Positions 52,869 through 61,853 of a stretch of 64,000 nt of DNA are shown here, one piece after another. The position numbers and the translations under genes are program-made. Every line of letters starts with the position of its first letter. Within the stretch, counting starts at the first letter, position 1. Below the pieces are notes generated by a model that did no database searches, was not told where the DNA came from, and saw nothing but the letters and a program-made list of their open reading frames with translations. The stretch is from Acidovorax defluvii (GTDB lineage: Bacteria > Pseudomonadota > Gammaproteobacteria > Burkholderiales > Burkholderiaceae_C), in contig QLTU01000006.1 in NCBI GenBank assembly GCA_003268905.1, positions 1-64,000 on the forward strand. Direction: 5' to 3'.

Positions 52869-52916
52869 ACACTATAGATGGTGTGTAGATAGTATTCAAG
52901 ACACTACCTGTAGTGT
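52869..52916 (-). promoter_or_regulatory. nrdA promoter with paired NrdR boxes
   Basis: ACACTATAGATGGTGT (52869-52884) and ACACTACCTGTAGTGT (52901-52916) both match the 16-bp NrdR palindrome (ACACWATAT-like). They start 32 bp apart, three helical turns, as is typical. On the minus strand TTGAAT (52899-52894), 17 nt, TATAGT (52876-52871) forms a good promoter. One box covers the -10 and the other abuts the -35. NrdR with ATP/dATP would repress nrdAB here. Confidence 0.85.
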
Positions 52917-53028
52917 ATCGCCTTGATGGGGGTCACAATCCGAGGTGCGCTGTTGCAGTGCGGCGCAGCGGGAAATCGAATGATCCCGCAGGCCCCATGC
53001 AGCCGATATGTGATGACTGAAATCAAGC

Positions 53029-53053
53029 AAAACCGGGCGTCGCAGGCGGTTTT
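53029..53053 (-). terminator. Probable terminator of ampD
   Basis: AAAACCG - 11 nt - CGGTTTT, 100 bp after the ampD stop on its strand. Short stem; it ends with TTTT on both strands. The rest of 52917-53153 shows nothing else recognisable. Confidence 0.45.
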
Positions 53054-53153
53054 CCTGGACCAGGCCGCGTGGGCGTTGACGCGGGTTTTTTTCGCACCGC
53101 TGGGGGCGCGTTACAAACGGTGATGTTTGCGTGCTACAGCGGTGTCGCAGGCG

Positions 53154-53774
53154 TCACCGGTGCGGGTCCGGTGTGCCTCGGGTTTCCGCAGGAAACTGCG
53201 TGAGGGGCCAGGCGAGCAGGCGCTGAAGCCGTGTCCAGTCAAATCCGGGGCCGGGGTCTTGCTTGCGTCCCGGTGCGATATGTTCGTGCCCCGCCACATG
53301 GGTGACGGGGTAGCGCTCCCGGATGTCGGCGCACAGTCTGGCCAGCACCTCGTATTGCACCGGCTCAAACATCTGACCTTCGAGCCCCTCCAGCTCGACA
53401 CCAATCGAGTCGTCGTTGCACTGCGATCGCCCCCGGTAACTCGACTGGCCTGCGTGCCAGGCGCGCTCGTCGCAGTCCACAAATTGCCAGAGGGTGCCAT
53501 CCCGTTCTATGAAGAAGTGCGCCGACACCTGCAGTCCCCGGATGCTTTGAAAGTAAGGGTGCGCGTCCCAGTCCAGGGCGTTGGCGAACAGTTTTTGTAC
53601 CGACCCGCTGCCATAGCTCCCCGGCGGAAGGCTGATGGAATGGACCACGATCAGATCCACGGCAGCGCCACTGGGGCGCGGGCCAAAATTGGGAGAAGGT
53701 TGCCTGAGGGCCTCGTGATGCCAGCCCGCGTCCCACCGGGTTTGGGAGGGTGGCCCTTCAGCCAAGGTCGTCAT
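53154..53774 (-). CDS. ampD: 1,6-anhydro-N-acetylmuramyl-L-alanine amidase AmpD
   Basis: 206 residues, cytosolic zinc amidase that removes peptides from anhydro-muropeptides in cell-wall recycling. Motifs: DLIVVHSISLPPGSYGSG with the first zinc His, HFFIERDGTLWQFVDCDERAWHAG, SIGVELEG, HVAGHEHIAPGRKQDPGPGFDW with the remaining zinc ligands. Its first 17 bases overlap the end of pilR. Together with Mpl (39191) it points to an active recycling pathway. Confidence 0.96.
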   Translation of the reverse strand: MTTLAEGPPSQTRWDAGWHHEALRQPSPNFGPRPSGAAVDLIVVHSISLPPGSYGSGSVQKLFANALDWDAHPYFQSIRGLQVSAHFFIERDGTLWQFVDCDERAWHAGQSSYRGRSQCNDDSIGVELEGLEGQMFEPVQYEVLARLCADIRERYPVTHVAGHEHIAPGRKQDPGPGFDWTRLQRLLAWPLTQFPAETRGTPDPHR

Positions 53775-55263
53775 GTGCGTCGTTGTCGCTCGGGGCGGAG
53801 ATGTTCAACCGGGCAATGCGGTAACGGATTTGTCGCAGGCTGATTCCCAGCCGCGCCGCGGTGGCTGTCCGGTTGAAGTTGGCCTCGCGCAGCGCGCGCA
53901 CCAGGATCTCCCGTTCCTGCTGGTCCAGCCAGGCTTGAAGATCGTTGGGCAGTGAAGTGCACGGTGTCAGTCCGCTGGTTGCCGCCATGCCGGGCGCGGC
54001 GTCGGCAACGGGCGCTGTCGTGGCCACTGGCTGGGTGGACGATGGGCGGGCGCCAAAGGCATCGGCGGCAGAGGTGGCGCACTCCACGTGCAGTTCATCC
54101 CCGTCGCTCAGTGCCACGGCCCGGTGCAGCAGGTTCTCCAGCTCGCGCACGTTGCCGGTCAGGGGGTGGCTGGCAATGGCATTCAGCGCCTGCTCCGTGA
54201 GTGCCGGTGTCTTCATTCCCGATTCCTGCGCTATGCGGGCCAGCAACGCCGTGCACAGCGCGGGCAGATCCTCTCTCCGCTCGCGCAGCGGAGGAATGAC
54301 GATTTCGATCACGTTCAGGCGGTAATACAGATCCTGGCGGAACCGGCCCGACAGCACGTCGGCCGCGAGGTCGCGGTGGGTGGCGCTCACGATCCGCACG
54401 TCCACGGTTTCCTCCTGGGTCGAGCCCAGTGGCCGCACGCTGCGCTCCTGAATGGCGCGAAGCAGCTTCGATTGCATTGCCAGGGGCAGATCGCCGATTT
54501 CGTCGAGAAACAGTGTGCCGCCGCGTGCGGCCTGGAAATAGCCGTCGCGGTCCTGACCGGCCCCGGTGTACGACCCTTTGCGGGCGCCAAAGAATTCGGC
54601 TTCCAGCAGGTTTTCGGGGATGGCGCCGCAATTGACGGCAATGAGCGGGCCTTCAGACCGCTGACTGCTGGCGTGCAACGCCTGGGCCACCAGCTCCTTG
54701 CCGGTTCCGGACTCCCCGTGGATGAGCACCGGGGCCATGCTGCGGGCAACCTTGGCAATCCGCTGCTTGACATTGCAAATGGCCTCCGACTCGCCAATAA
54801 GGCGGTCCAGCGCGCTGCCGGTGCCTGTGGGCTCGGTCGTGCTGCCCGGGCGTGCCGGGCTGCGGCTGGAGCGCGGCGCGGGAACTCCCCCCGTCCCCTG
54901 CACGGCCGAAGCCACCACCGAACGGAACTGTTTCAGGTCTACCGGCTTGGTCAGGTAGTCGAAGGCCCCCGAGCGCAGCGCTTCGACCGCGTTTTCTGCA
55001 GACCCGTAAGCCGTCATGACCACACAACGTTCACGGCGCTGCTGGTTTCGCAGATCCAGCAACAGCTCCATGCCAAAACCATCGGGCAGGCGCATGTCGG
55101 TAATGACGGCGTCGAAACGGTGGTCTTTCAGTTGCTGGCGTGCCTCCTGAACGCTGGATGCGGTTTCCACGCGGTAACCTTCGCGCAGCAACGTGAGTTC
55201 ATACAGGGTGCGCAGATCGGGCTCGTCGTCAACGACAAGGATGGAGGCGGCTGGGGCATTCAT
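53758..55263 (-). CDS. pilR: Sigma-54-dependent response regulator PilR
   Basis: 501 residues. Receiver domain with VDDEPDLRTLYELTL and phosphoacceptor Asp56 in ITDMRLPDG; AAA+ domain with Walker A GESGTGKE, Walker B GGTLFLDEIGDL and the sigma-54 contact loop GSYTGA where most family members have GAFTGA; C-terminal Fis-type helix-turn-helix RTATAARLGISLRQIRYRI. The neighbouring PilS kinase 15 bp upstream marks it as PilR, which activates pilA transcription. Ala/Pro linkers separate the domains. Confidence 0.93.
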   Translation of the reverse strand: MNAPAASILVVDDEPDLRTLYELTLLREGYRVETASSVQEARQQLKDHRFDAVITDMRLPDGFGMELLLDLRNQQRRERCVVMTAYGSAENAVEALRSGAFDYLTKPVDLKQFRSVVASAVQGTGGVPAPRSSRSPARPGSTTEPTGTGSALDRLIGESEAICNVKQRIAKVARSMAPVLIHGESGTGKELVAQALHASSQRSEGPLIAVNCGAIPENLLEAEFFGARKGSYTGAGQDRDGYFQAARGGTLFLDEIGDLPLAMQSKLLRAIQERSVRPLGSTQEETVDVRIVSATHRDLAADVLSGRFRQDLYYRLNVIEIVIPPLRERREDLPALCTALLARIAQESGMKTPALTEQALNAIASHPLTGNVRELENLLHRAVALSDGDELHVECATSAADAFGARPSSTQPVATTAPVADAAPGMAATSGLTPCTSLPNDLQAWLDQQEREILVRALREANFNRTATAARLGISLRQIRYRIARLNISAPSDNDAHDDLG

Positions 55264-55278
55264 GGATTCAGGGGCCGT

Positions 55279-56982
55279 TCAGACGACGATGGTGTCAAAC
55301 AGGGTGGCATTTTCAGCAGGGCGTGTATTGCGGCGGAAACCCACGGTAAAAGCATTGCCACCGATTTCGCCGCGTGGTGTGGTGCGCACCAGGCGCTGAT
55401 AGCCAATCGAGGCGCCGTGGCGTTGGCACAGCTCCCGGCAGATATACAGGCCCAGTCCGCTGGATCGGCTTTCAGACGAAAAGAAGGGCTCGAACAGGTG
55501 GCGTTCCACCGATTTGTCCATGGGTGCCCCATCGCTCCATACCTGCAGGCTGATGGCCCCCGACGGGCTGACCCGGGTGGTAATGGCCAGCGAATCGTCG
55601 TGGGGGCCCTTGTAGCGCACGGCGTTGTCCAGCAGGTTGAACAGCACACGCCGCAAGTGCTCGGTATCAAACTCGATCTGGGCGTTGTGGCCCATCAGTG
55701 AAATGCTGGCGCGGCGCTGTGCCGGGTTCTGGTGCTGCCAGTCGGCGCAGATCTGGGCCACGGTGTCGTCCAGCAGCAGCGTGGAGGCGGGCGCGTGGCT
55801 GATCTGGTGCTGCACCCGGGCAATATCCAGCACCTCTTCGGCGATGCGCGCCAGGCGCTCTGCGTTCTGCCGCACCATCTGGGCGAGCCGTTGCTGGCCC
55901 GGGTCGTGCAGATCTTCTTCCAGCAAGGCATTGGCCTGAACGATGGCGGCCAGCGGGTTGCGAATTTCGTGGGCCACGGCAGCGGACATACGGCCCATGG
56001 CAGCCAGTTTTTCTGTGCGCAAGCGCGCTTCCAGCTCACGCAGGTCGTGCAGGAACATCACGCACAGGCGCTCAACCGGCTCATTCAGGGACTCGTGGCG
56101 CGAGGCGGTCAGCCAGGTGCGCACATGCAGTCCGGTGGGGCTCTGGCCCGGATGCAGCAGGTCGGCATCGGCGGTGATGGGTTGTTCCTGGTGGAATGTG
56201 CGCTGCGCCAGCTTCACCAGTGGCAGCCAGGCGGGGTCCTCGTTCAGGGAGAAGGGGGGCGCCAGTGAGCCGGGGCCGCCCAGCAGCAGCAGTGCGGCCG
56301 GGTTGGCAATGCGCACGACATCCTGGCTGTCCAGCACCAGCACGCCATCGGTGAGGTGCTCGATCACCAGTGCGCTCACCTGGGACTGCACTCTCGCCGC
56401 CATCTGGCTTTTCTGGGCGAGCTGCTGCTCTCGCGCCAGCCGCACGGACAGCTGGTGCACCAGGTAAGTGATGATGAAAAAGCCCGTACCGGCCAGTGCG
56501 CTCTGGAGATAGCGCGAGGCGTCATCGCCGCCGCTGATCTGCCCTTGCCACCAGGCCAAGGCCAGCAGCAGCAAGGTGGCGGCTGCCGTCGTGCCCAGAG
56601 CCAGGGTCAGCGTGCCCAGCACTGCCGCCATCAGGATGGGCAGGCCGAACAGGGGCGTGTAATTCATGGAGCCGGCCTGCAGCAATTGCAAGGCGCACAC
56701 CGCCGCCAGGTCCACGCCAATGAACGCAAGCCACCGGGGGCCCGCAGCGGGCGGCGGAGGGGCGCGGCCTGCAAGTGCGCGCTCGGCCAGCGTTACCGCA
56801 AGGTAGGCCACGCACACCGCCAGCGTGGCCGGCTCCGCCGCCAGGTTGATGAACTGCCCCAGGCCCTGCAAGAACAGCAGAGCCAGCGCCACCATGACGC
56901 GGCCGGTCAGGAACCCGCGCCACATGCGCACAAAAGGTGCATCTGCGGCAGACGGTGAAAGACCCGGCGGCAGGAACGGCAT
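55279..56982 (-). CDS. pilS: Sensor histidine kinase PilS
   Basis: 567 residues. Six hydrophobic segments near the N-terminus (about 25-190) are followed by a PAS-like region (SALVIEHLTDGVLVLDSQDV), the H-box AAVAHEIRNPLAAIVQANAL with His near 338, and ATPase boxes (NLLDNAVRYKG, SSGLGLYICRELCQRHGA). This matches PilS, which senses pilin in the inner membrane and phosphorylates PilR. Downstream on the same strand is pilR. Confidence 0.93.
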   Translation of the reverse strand: MPFLPPGLSPSAADAPFVRMWRGFLTGRVMVALALLFLQGLGQFINLAAEPATLAVCVAYLAVTLAERALAGRAPPPPAAGPRWLAFIGVDLAAVCALQLLQAGSMNYTPLFGLPILMAAVLGTLTLALGTTAAATLLLLALAWWQGQISGGDDASRYLQSALAGTGFFIITYLVHQLSVRLAREQQLAQKSQMAARVQSQVSALVIEHLTDGVLVLDSQDVVRIANPAALLLLGGPGSLAPPFSLNEDPAWLPLVKLAQRTFHQEQPITADADLLHPGQSPTGLHVRTWLTASRHESLNEPVERLCVMFLHDLRELEARLRTEKLAAMGRMSAAVAHEIRNPLAAIVQANALLEEDLHDPGQQRLAQMVRQNAERLARIAEEVLDIARVQHQISHAPASTLLLDDTVAQICADWQHQNPAQRRASISLMGHNAQIEFDTEHLRRVLFNLLDNAVRYKGPHDDSLAITTRVSPSGAISLQVWSDGAPMDKSVERHLFEPFFSSESRSSGLGLYICRELCQRHGASIGYQRLVRTTPRGEIGGNAFTVGFRRNTRPAENATLFDTIVV

Positions 56983-56986
56983 GGTG

Positions 56987-57214
56987 TCAGGCGCTGTGTT
57001 GGCGCCTGTGCTCGGCGCAGCAGTAGGCGTGCTGCCCCAACATCAGTGCCTCTGCGCGCGGTACATGCACGCCGCAGTGGCTGCAGGCCACCATGTCCTG
57101 GGGCAGTACAGGCGCCCGGGGGGCGGCCTTCTCGGGGCCGGATGCCGGGGGGCGGCGGCTTCGCCAGACACCCACGACCACCGCCAGCACAATCAGCAAA
57201 ACCAGGTATTTCAT
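56987..57214 (-). CDS. PP0621-like small membrane protein
   Basis: 75 residues. One N-terminal membrane segment (MKYLVLLIVLAVVVGVWRSR) is followed by a Pro-rich stretch and a small Cys/His cluster (MVACSHCGVHVPRAEAL, HAYCCAEHRRQHS) that looks zinc-binding. This is the PP0621 family of unknown function, conserved before pilS. ATG overlaps the stop of the CcsA-like gene (ATGA), and pilS starts four bases after its own stop, so all three are probably translationally linked. Confidence 0.85.
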   Translation of the reverse strand: MKYLVLLIVLAVVVGVWRSRRPPASGPEKAAPRAPVLPQDMVACSHCGVHVPRAEALMLGQHAYCCAEHRRQHSA

Positions 57215-58008
57215 GTGCTGCGACCCAAAACCACTTCCATCACGAAGCGCGAACCCACATACGCCAGCAGCAAAAGACCGGCGCCGGCATAGAGTATTCG
57301 CACCGCATTGCGCCCACGCCAGCCAAAGCGTGCGCGGCCCAGCAGCAAGGTGGCAAAGGTGACCCACGACAGCAGCGAAAAAACCGCCTTGTGGTCCCAG
57401 CGGCCTGGATGTCCGTAAAGCGTTTCGCCAAAAAGCCAGCCAGCCATCAGGGTGGCCGTCAACAAGACAAAGCCAGCCGTCACGAAGCGGAAGGTAAGCC
57501 GCTCCAGCGTGAGCAGCGGGATGCCGCTTTGCGGGTCTGCTGCCTGGCGGATATGGTGCTCGGCACGCGTCATGAGCCAGGCATGCACGACTGCGGCGGC
57601 AAAAAGTCCGTAGCAGGCAATGCCCAGGGCCAGGTGCAGCGGCAGCCAGGGCGAGGCGGTTACATGCAAAGGCTGGCCAGAAAACACCAGGGACAGCAGC
57701 ACCGCCCCCGCACCTAGCAAGGCCAGTATCCAGCGCGCCCGCAACTGCGGAAAAAGCTGGCGTTCGACGGCATACACCGTGAGCACCAGCCACGCGGTCA
57801 TCGACAGCGCGTGTGCAAACCCGAAGCGGGGGGTATCGCCCCACAGCCCCCACGCCAGCACGGCCGCATGCAGCACCCATGCCAGTAGCAGCACATTGCG
57901 CGCCGCCGCGGTGCTCAGGCGTGACGACGCAGCCGCCGAAGAGGCATACGCGGCTGCGGCCGCGAGGGCCAATAGCCAGCTGACAGGGGAAGCACTGGGT
58001 AAAATCAT
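57211..58008 (-). CDS. CcsA/YpjD-family cytochrome c assembly-like membrane protein
   Basis: 265 residues, about eight membrane segments. Family blocks: TPRFGFAHALSMTAWLVLTVYAVERQLFP, PLHLALGIACYGLFAAAVVHA, and WVTFATLLLGRARFGWRGR with GRWDHKAVFSLLSW near the end. The WWD-like haem-handling motif of CcmC/CcsA is not obvious; the YpjD subgroup lacks a proven role in haem export. First of the chain to PP0621, PilS and PilR; divergent from ffh. Confidence 0.9.
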   Translation of the reverse strand: MILPSASPVSWLLALAAAAAYASSAAASSRLSTAAARNVLLLAWVLHAAVLAWGLWGDTPRFGFAHALSMTAWLVLTVYAVERQLFPQLRARWILALLGAGAVLLSLVFSGQPLHVTASPWLPLHLALGIACYGLFAAAVVHAWLMTRAEHHIRQAADPQSGIPLLTLERLTFRFVTAGFVLLTATLMAGWLFGETLYGHPGRWDHKAVFSLLSWVTFATLLLGRARFGWRGRNAVRILYAGAGLLLLAYVGSRFVMEVVLGRST

Positions 58009-58093
58009 GGGTACAGTTTAGCCTTTCGCCCACCGCCAGCGCCCTGGCGGGTCCGCGCGCCACCGGCGCTTGCGGGCACTACCGGAATACCCT

Positions 58094-59467
58094 ATGGCCT
58101 CCGCCCTTACCGACAAACTCACGCGCCTCGTCAAGGAGATGCGTGGCCAGGCCCGCATCACCGAGTCCAACGTCACGGACATGCTGCGCGAGGTGCGCAT
58201 GGCCCTGCTCGAAGCTGACGTGGCGCTGCCCGTGGTGCGCGACTTCATTGCCCGCGTCAAAGAGAAGGCGCTGGGCCAGGAAGTGCTGGGCTCGCTCAAG
58301 CCCGGGCAGACGCTGGTCAGCATCGTCAACCGCGAACTGGCCGCCACCATGGGCGAGGGGGGATCCGACATCAACCTCGCCGCCCAGCCGCCGGCCGTGA
58401 TCCTGATGGCCGGCCTGCAGGGCGCGGGCAAGACCACCACCACCGCCAAGCTGGCCAAGCACCTGATTGAAAAGCGCAAGAAGAAGGTGCTAACCGTGTC
58501 GGGCGACGTGTACCGCCCCGCCGCCATTGAGCAGCTCAAGACCGTGACCAGGCAAGCCGGTGCCGAGTGGTTCCCCAGCACGCCCGAGCAAAAGCCGCTC
58601 GACATCGCCCTGGCCGCCCTCGACTACGCCAAAAAGCACTACTTTGATGTGCTGCTGGTGGACACAGCGGGCCGCCTGGCCATCGATGAGGCCTTGATGA
58701 AGGAAATCAAGGACCTGCACGCGGCACTGAATCCGGTCGAAACCCTGTTTGTGGTCGATGCCATGCAGGGCCAGGACGCGATCAACACGGCCCGCGCCTT
58801 CAAAGAGGCGTTGCCCCTGACCGGCATCGTGCTGACCAAGCTCGACGGCGATTCGCGCGGCGGCGCGGCGCTGTCGGTGCGCCAGATCACGGGTGCGCCC
58901 ATCAAGTTCGCTGGCGTGTCGGAAAAAATCGATGGCCTGGAGGTGTTCGACGCCGAGCGCCACGCGGGCCGTATCCTGGGCATGGGCGACATCGTTGCCC
59001 TGGTCGAGCAGGTGAGCGCGGGTGTGGACATGGAGGCGGCGCAGAAGCTGGCCGCCAAAGTCAAAAGCGGCGACGGCTTTGATCTGAACGACTTTCTCTC
59101 GCAGATTCAGCAGATGAAGCAGATGGGCGGCCTGTCCAGCCTCATGGACAAACTGCCCTCGCACCTCACAGCCAAGGCCGGTGCGGTGGACATGGACAAG
59201 GCCGAAAAAGACATCAAGCGCAAGGAGGGCATCATCCACAGCATGACCCCGCTGGAGCGCCGCAAGCCCGAACTCATCAAGGCCACCCGCAAGAAGCGCA
59301 TTGCCAACGGCGCGGGCGTGCAGGTGCAGGAGGTCAATCGCATGCTCAAGGAATTTGAGCAGATGCAGGGCATGATGAAAAAAATGAAGGGCGGCGGCCT
59401 GATGAAAATGATGAAGAAAATGGGCGGCATGAAAGGCATGGGCGGCATGCCCAAGATGCCGTTCTGA
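58094..59467 (+). CDS. ffh: Signal recognition particle GTPase Ffh
   Basis: 457 residues. The N domain (MASALTDKLTRLVKEMRGQA) leads into the G domain with GLQGAGKTTTTAKLA, DVYRPAAIEQL, VDTAGRLAIDEALMKEI and TKLDGDSRGGAALS. The Met-rich M domain that binds 4.5S RNA and signal peptides ends in MMKKMKGGGLMKMMKKMGGM. Canonical length. ATG 58094 fits the family; an in-frame ATG at 58070 adds eight non-conserved residues. Followed by a dispersed repeat and a bidirectional terminator shared with miaB. Confidence 0.98.
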   Translation: MASALTDKLTRLVKEMRGQARITESNVTDMLREVRMALLEADVALPVVRDFIARVKEKALGQEVLGSLKPGQTLVSIVNRELAATMGEGGSDINLAAQPPAVILMAGLQGAGKTTTTAKLAKHLIEKRKKKVLTVSGDVYRPAAIEQLKTVTRQAGAEWFPSTPEQKPLDIALAALDYAKKHYFDVLLVDTAGRLAIDEALMKEIKDLHAALNPVETLFVVDAMQGQDAINTARAFKEALPLTGIVLTKLDGDSRGGAALSVRQITGAPIKFAGVSEKIDGLEVFDAERHAGRILGMGDIVALVEQVSAGVDMEAAQKLAAKVKSGDGFDLNDFLSQIQQMKQMGGLSSLMDKLPSHLTAKAGAVDMDKAEKDIKRKEGIIHSMTPLERRKPELIKATRKKRIANGAGVQVQEVNRMLKEFEQMQGMMKKMKGGGLMKMMKKMGGMKGMGGMPKMPF

Positions 59468-59488
59468 TTTTGGGGTGTTTTTGGTCTC

Positions 59489-59528
59489 AAGCCCTTATAG
59501 AATAAGCGCTGTAAGCTATCAAAACAAA
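59489..59528. repeat. Dispersed palindrome after ffh
   Basis: TCAAGCCCTTATAGAATAAG and CGCTGTAAGCTATCAAAAC, a member of the window-wide family, 22 bp after the ffh stop. Confidence 0.65.
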
Positions 59529-59531
59529 AGC

Positions 59532-59557
59532 AAAAAACCGGCGTGAAGCCGGTTTTT
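59532..59557. terminator. Bidirectional terminator between ffh and miaB
   Basis: AAAAAACCGGC-GTGAA-GCCGGTTTTTT, a perfect stem flanked by T-runs on both strands. It can end ffh (plus) and miaB (minus) transcripts. Confidence 0.9.
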
Positions 59558-59579
59558 TTGTGGGCAGTGCGCCGCTGTG

Positions 59580-59690
59580 ATGCTATTAAAAAAGTAGCTG
59601 CTTGCGCCATATCAGAAATGGTTTCCGATACAAAAATGTCTGAAACCTATAGACAGCAAGCGCAAGGTGCTCACTTTTTTTATCCATTCT
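59580..59690. repeat. Larger nested palindrome between ffh and miaB
   Basis: Outer arms AAAAAAGTAGCTGCTTGCGC (59588-59607) and GCAAGCGC...GTGCTCACTTTTTT (59656-59680) carry the family core. An inner inverted repeat GGTTTC...GAAACC fills the centre. It is about twice the size of the other copies, ending 20 bp before the miaB stop. Confidence 0.65.
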
Positions 59691-59707
59691 GAGCATCGTA
59701 TGGCAGA

Positions 59708-61042
59708 TCACGCCATGGCGCGCACCAGCACGTCGCCACGCAGCGTGTACGCCTTGGCCTCGGTGATGGTGACATCCACCATCTGGCCCACCAGGCGGGG
59801 CTGGCCCACAAAGTTGACCACGCGATTGCACTCGGTGCGGCCCATCAGCTCCGTGGTGTCGCGCTTGGAGGCGCCTTCCACCAGAATGCGCTGCACCGTG
59901 CCCACGCGGCTTTCGCTGATGGTCTTGATGTTGCCGTTGATGACGGCCTGCAGCTCGTGCAGGCGGCGCAGTTTCACATCGTGCGGGGTGTCGTCGTGCA
60001 GGCCGGCCGCGGGCGTGCCGGGGCGGGGGCTGAAAATGAAACTGAAGCTGTTGTCAAAGTGGATGTCGTCGATGAGCTTCATCATCTTGCCGAAATCTTC
60101 TTCGGTTTCGCCAGGAAAACCGACGATGAAATCGCTGCTCATGGCCAGATCGGGGCGGATGGCGCGCAGCTTCTTCACCGTGCTCTTGTATTCCATGGCG
60201 GTGTAGCCGCGCTTCATGGCCATGAGGATGCGGTCCGATCCATGCTGCACCGGCAGATGCAGGTGGTTGGCCAGCTTGGGGATGCGCCCGTAGGCCTCAA
60301 TGAGCCGGGGCGTGAACTCGTTGGGGTGGCTGGTGGTAAAGCGCAGGCGCTCGATGCCCGGGATGTCGGCCACGTATTCAAGCAGCAGCGCCAGGTCGGC
60401 CACTTCGCTGGTGTCGCCCATGGGGCCGCGGTAGGCGTTCACGTTCTGGCCCAGCAGGGTGATTTCCTTGACGCCCTGGTCGGCCAGGCCCGCCACTTCC
60501 ACCAGCACGTCGTCGAACGGGCGGCTCATCTCTTCGCCGCGCGTATAGGGCACCACGCAGTAGCTGCAGTATTTGCTGCAGCCTTCCATGATTGACACAA
60601 ACGCCGATGCGCCCTCGACGCGCGCGGGTGGCAGGTGGTCAAATTTTTCGATCTCGGGAAAGCTGATGTCCACCTGCGGACGGTCCTGCCGATCGCGCTC
60701 GTTCAGCATTTCGGGCAGGCGGTGCAGGGTTTGGGGGCCAAATACCACGTCCACGTAGGGCGCGCGCTTGATGATCTCGGCGCCTTCCTGGCTGGCGACA
60801 CAACCGCCCACGCCGATTTTCACGCCCTTGGCTTTCAGGTGCTTGATGCGGCCAAGGTCGCTGAAAACCTTCTCCTGCGCTTTTTCGCGCACCGAACAGG
60901 TGTTGAACAGAATCAGGTCGGCCTCATCCACATTCTGGGTGGGTTCATAGCCCTGGGCGGCGTTCAGCACATCGGCCATCTTGTCCGAGTCGTACTCGTT
61001 CATCTGGCAGCCGAAGGTTTTGATAAAGACTTTTTTGGACAT
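59708..61042 (-). CDS. miaB: tRNA-2-methylthio-N6-dimethylallyladenosine synthase MiaB
   Basis: 444 residues, radical SAM methylthiotransferase that modifies A37 of tRNAs. The N-terminal cluster cysteines are in [25 protein letters not shown] and GGCVASQEG. The radical SAM motif is [18 protein letters not shown] (CxxxCxxC), and the TRAM domain ends the protein ([20 protein letters not shown]). All key residues are present. It ends at a terminator shared with ffh. Confidence 0.97.
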   Translation of the reverse strand: MSKKVFIKTFGCQMNEYDSDKMADVLNAAQGYEPTQNVDEADLILFNTCSVREKAQEKVFSDLGRIKHLKAKGVKIGVGGCVASQEGAEIIKRAPYVDVVFGPQTLHRLPEMLNERDRQDRPQVDISFPEIEKFDHLPPARVEGASAFVSIMEGCSKYCSYCVVPYTRGEEMSRPFDDVLVEVAGLADQGVKEITLLGQNVNAYRGPMGDTSEVADLALLLEYVADIPGIERLRFTTSHPNEFTPRLIEAYGRIPKLANHLHLPVQHGSDRILMAMKRGYTAMEYKSTVKKLRAIRPDLAMSSDFIVGFPGETEEDFGKMMKLIDDIHFDNSFSFIFSPRPGTPAAGLHDDTPHDVKLRRLHELQAVINGNIKTISESRVGTVQRILVEGASKRDTTELMGRTECNRVVNFVGQPRLVGQMVDVTITEAKAYTLRGDVLVRAMA

Positions 61043-61132
61043 GGCGATTTCTCAAACGGGAATGCACGCCATGGCGCACAGGGGCGCGTGGCGTGAACTG
61101 CACACCACCGGGCAGGCCGGTGGTTGCGGCGG

Positions 61133-61579
61133 TTATCTGGGGGTTGTGTCCGATTCGACGCGGAAGTTGCGCCCTTCGGAATCGCTGGCCTTGCGTGGCT
61201 GGCTTGCCTCTGCCTTGGTGAGGATCCAGGCCGAAATCAAGAGGCCCGTGCTGGGCTCGATGACGTAGTTCACCTTGAAACGCTGCCCCAAAACCGTGTG
61301 GGCCATGACCAGCGTGTTCTGTGGGCTGAACAGCCGCATTCCGGGGGCCATGCGGATGGCGTTGCCGTTCAGGGTGGCGTCGGCGGTGCTGTTGACGGTG
61401 AGTTCGCCGCGCAGCGCGGCATCGGGGAAGTTGCGCACCGACCCCATGCCCGAGGGTACCTGGGCGGTGGCAGGGGTGCTGGCCAGCACCAGGGCAGTGC
61501 CCAGCGCAGCCGCGAGGGCGCGCCAGAAGCTGTGGGGTGATGTTGTGGCCGAAAACGGGGTGGCGCGGCAGCGGGTCAT
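61133..61579 (-). CDS. Uncharacterised exported protein
   Basis: 148 residues. Signal peptide with h-region FWRALAAALGTALVLASTPA, cleaved at TAQ. The mature part (VPSGMGSVRNFPDAALRGEL, NGNAIRMAPGMRLFSPQNTL, GQRFKVNYVIEPSTGLLISAW) is beta-rich; I do not recognise the family. The tail is hydrophilic. It lies 90 bp upstream of miaB on the same strand and may share its transcript. Confidence 0.75.
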   Translation of the reverse strand: MTRCRATPFSATTSPHSFWRALAAALGTALVLASTPATAQVPSGMGSVRNFPDAALRGELTVNSTADATLNGNAIRMAPGMRLFSPQNTLVMAHTVLGQRFKVNYVIEPSTGLLISAWILTKAEASQPRKASDSEGRNFRVESDTTPR

Positions 61580-61711
61580 GGTGTGTATCCAGAGGCTGGG
61601 GTGAAAGGGACGCTCATTTTACGCGGCTGCCCCTGGGCGGGGGTGGCGGGCGTCCGGTGTTCGAAAAATCTGCCGTGAGAGAGCGGCTGGTGCGAAGACA
61701 TCGCCCATGAA

Positions 61712-61745
61712 AAAAGCCCGCAACACAGAACTGTTTGCGGGCTTT
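61712..61745 (-). terminator. Terminator after tRNA-Met
   Basis: GCCCGCAA...ACAG-AA-CTGT-TTGCGGGC, followed by TTTTTT on the minus strand. It ends the tRNA-Met transcript a few bases downstream of its CCA. Confidence 0.88.
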
Positions 61746-61752
61746 TGAATGG

Positions 61753-61829
61753 TGGTGGTGATAGGTGGATTTGAACCACCGACATCAGCATTATGAATGC
61801 TGCGCTCTAACCAACTGAGCTATATCACC
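61753..61829 (-). tRNA. tRNA-Met (CAT), elongator type
   Basis: Read on the minus strand, the acceptor is GGTGATA/TATCACC with encoded CCA. The D-loop is AGCTCAGTTGGTTAGAGC, the anticodon stem-loop CAGCA-TTCATAA-TGCTG gives anticodon CAT, and the T-arm is GGTGG-TTCAAAT-CCACC. The acceptor pairs at the first position (G-C), unlike initiator tRNA, so this is the elongator. Length is 77 nt including CCA. Confidence 0.97.
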
Positions 61830-61853
61830 GCAGAACAAAATTATAGAACAAAT

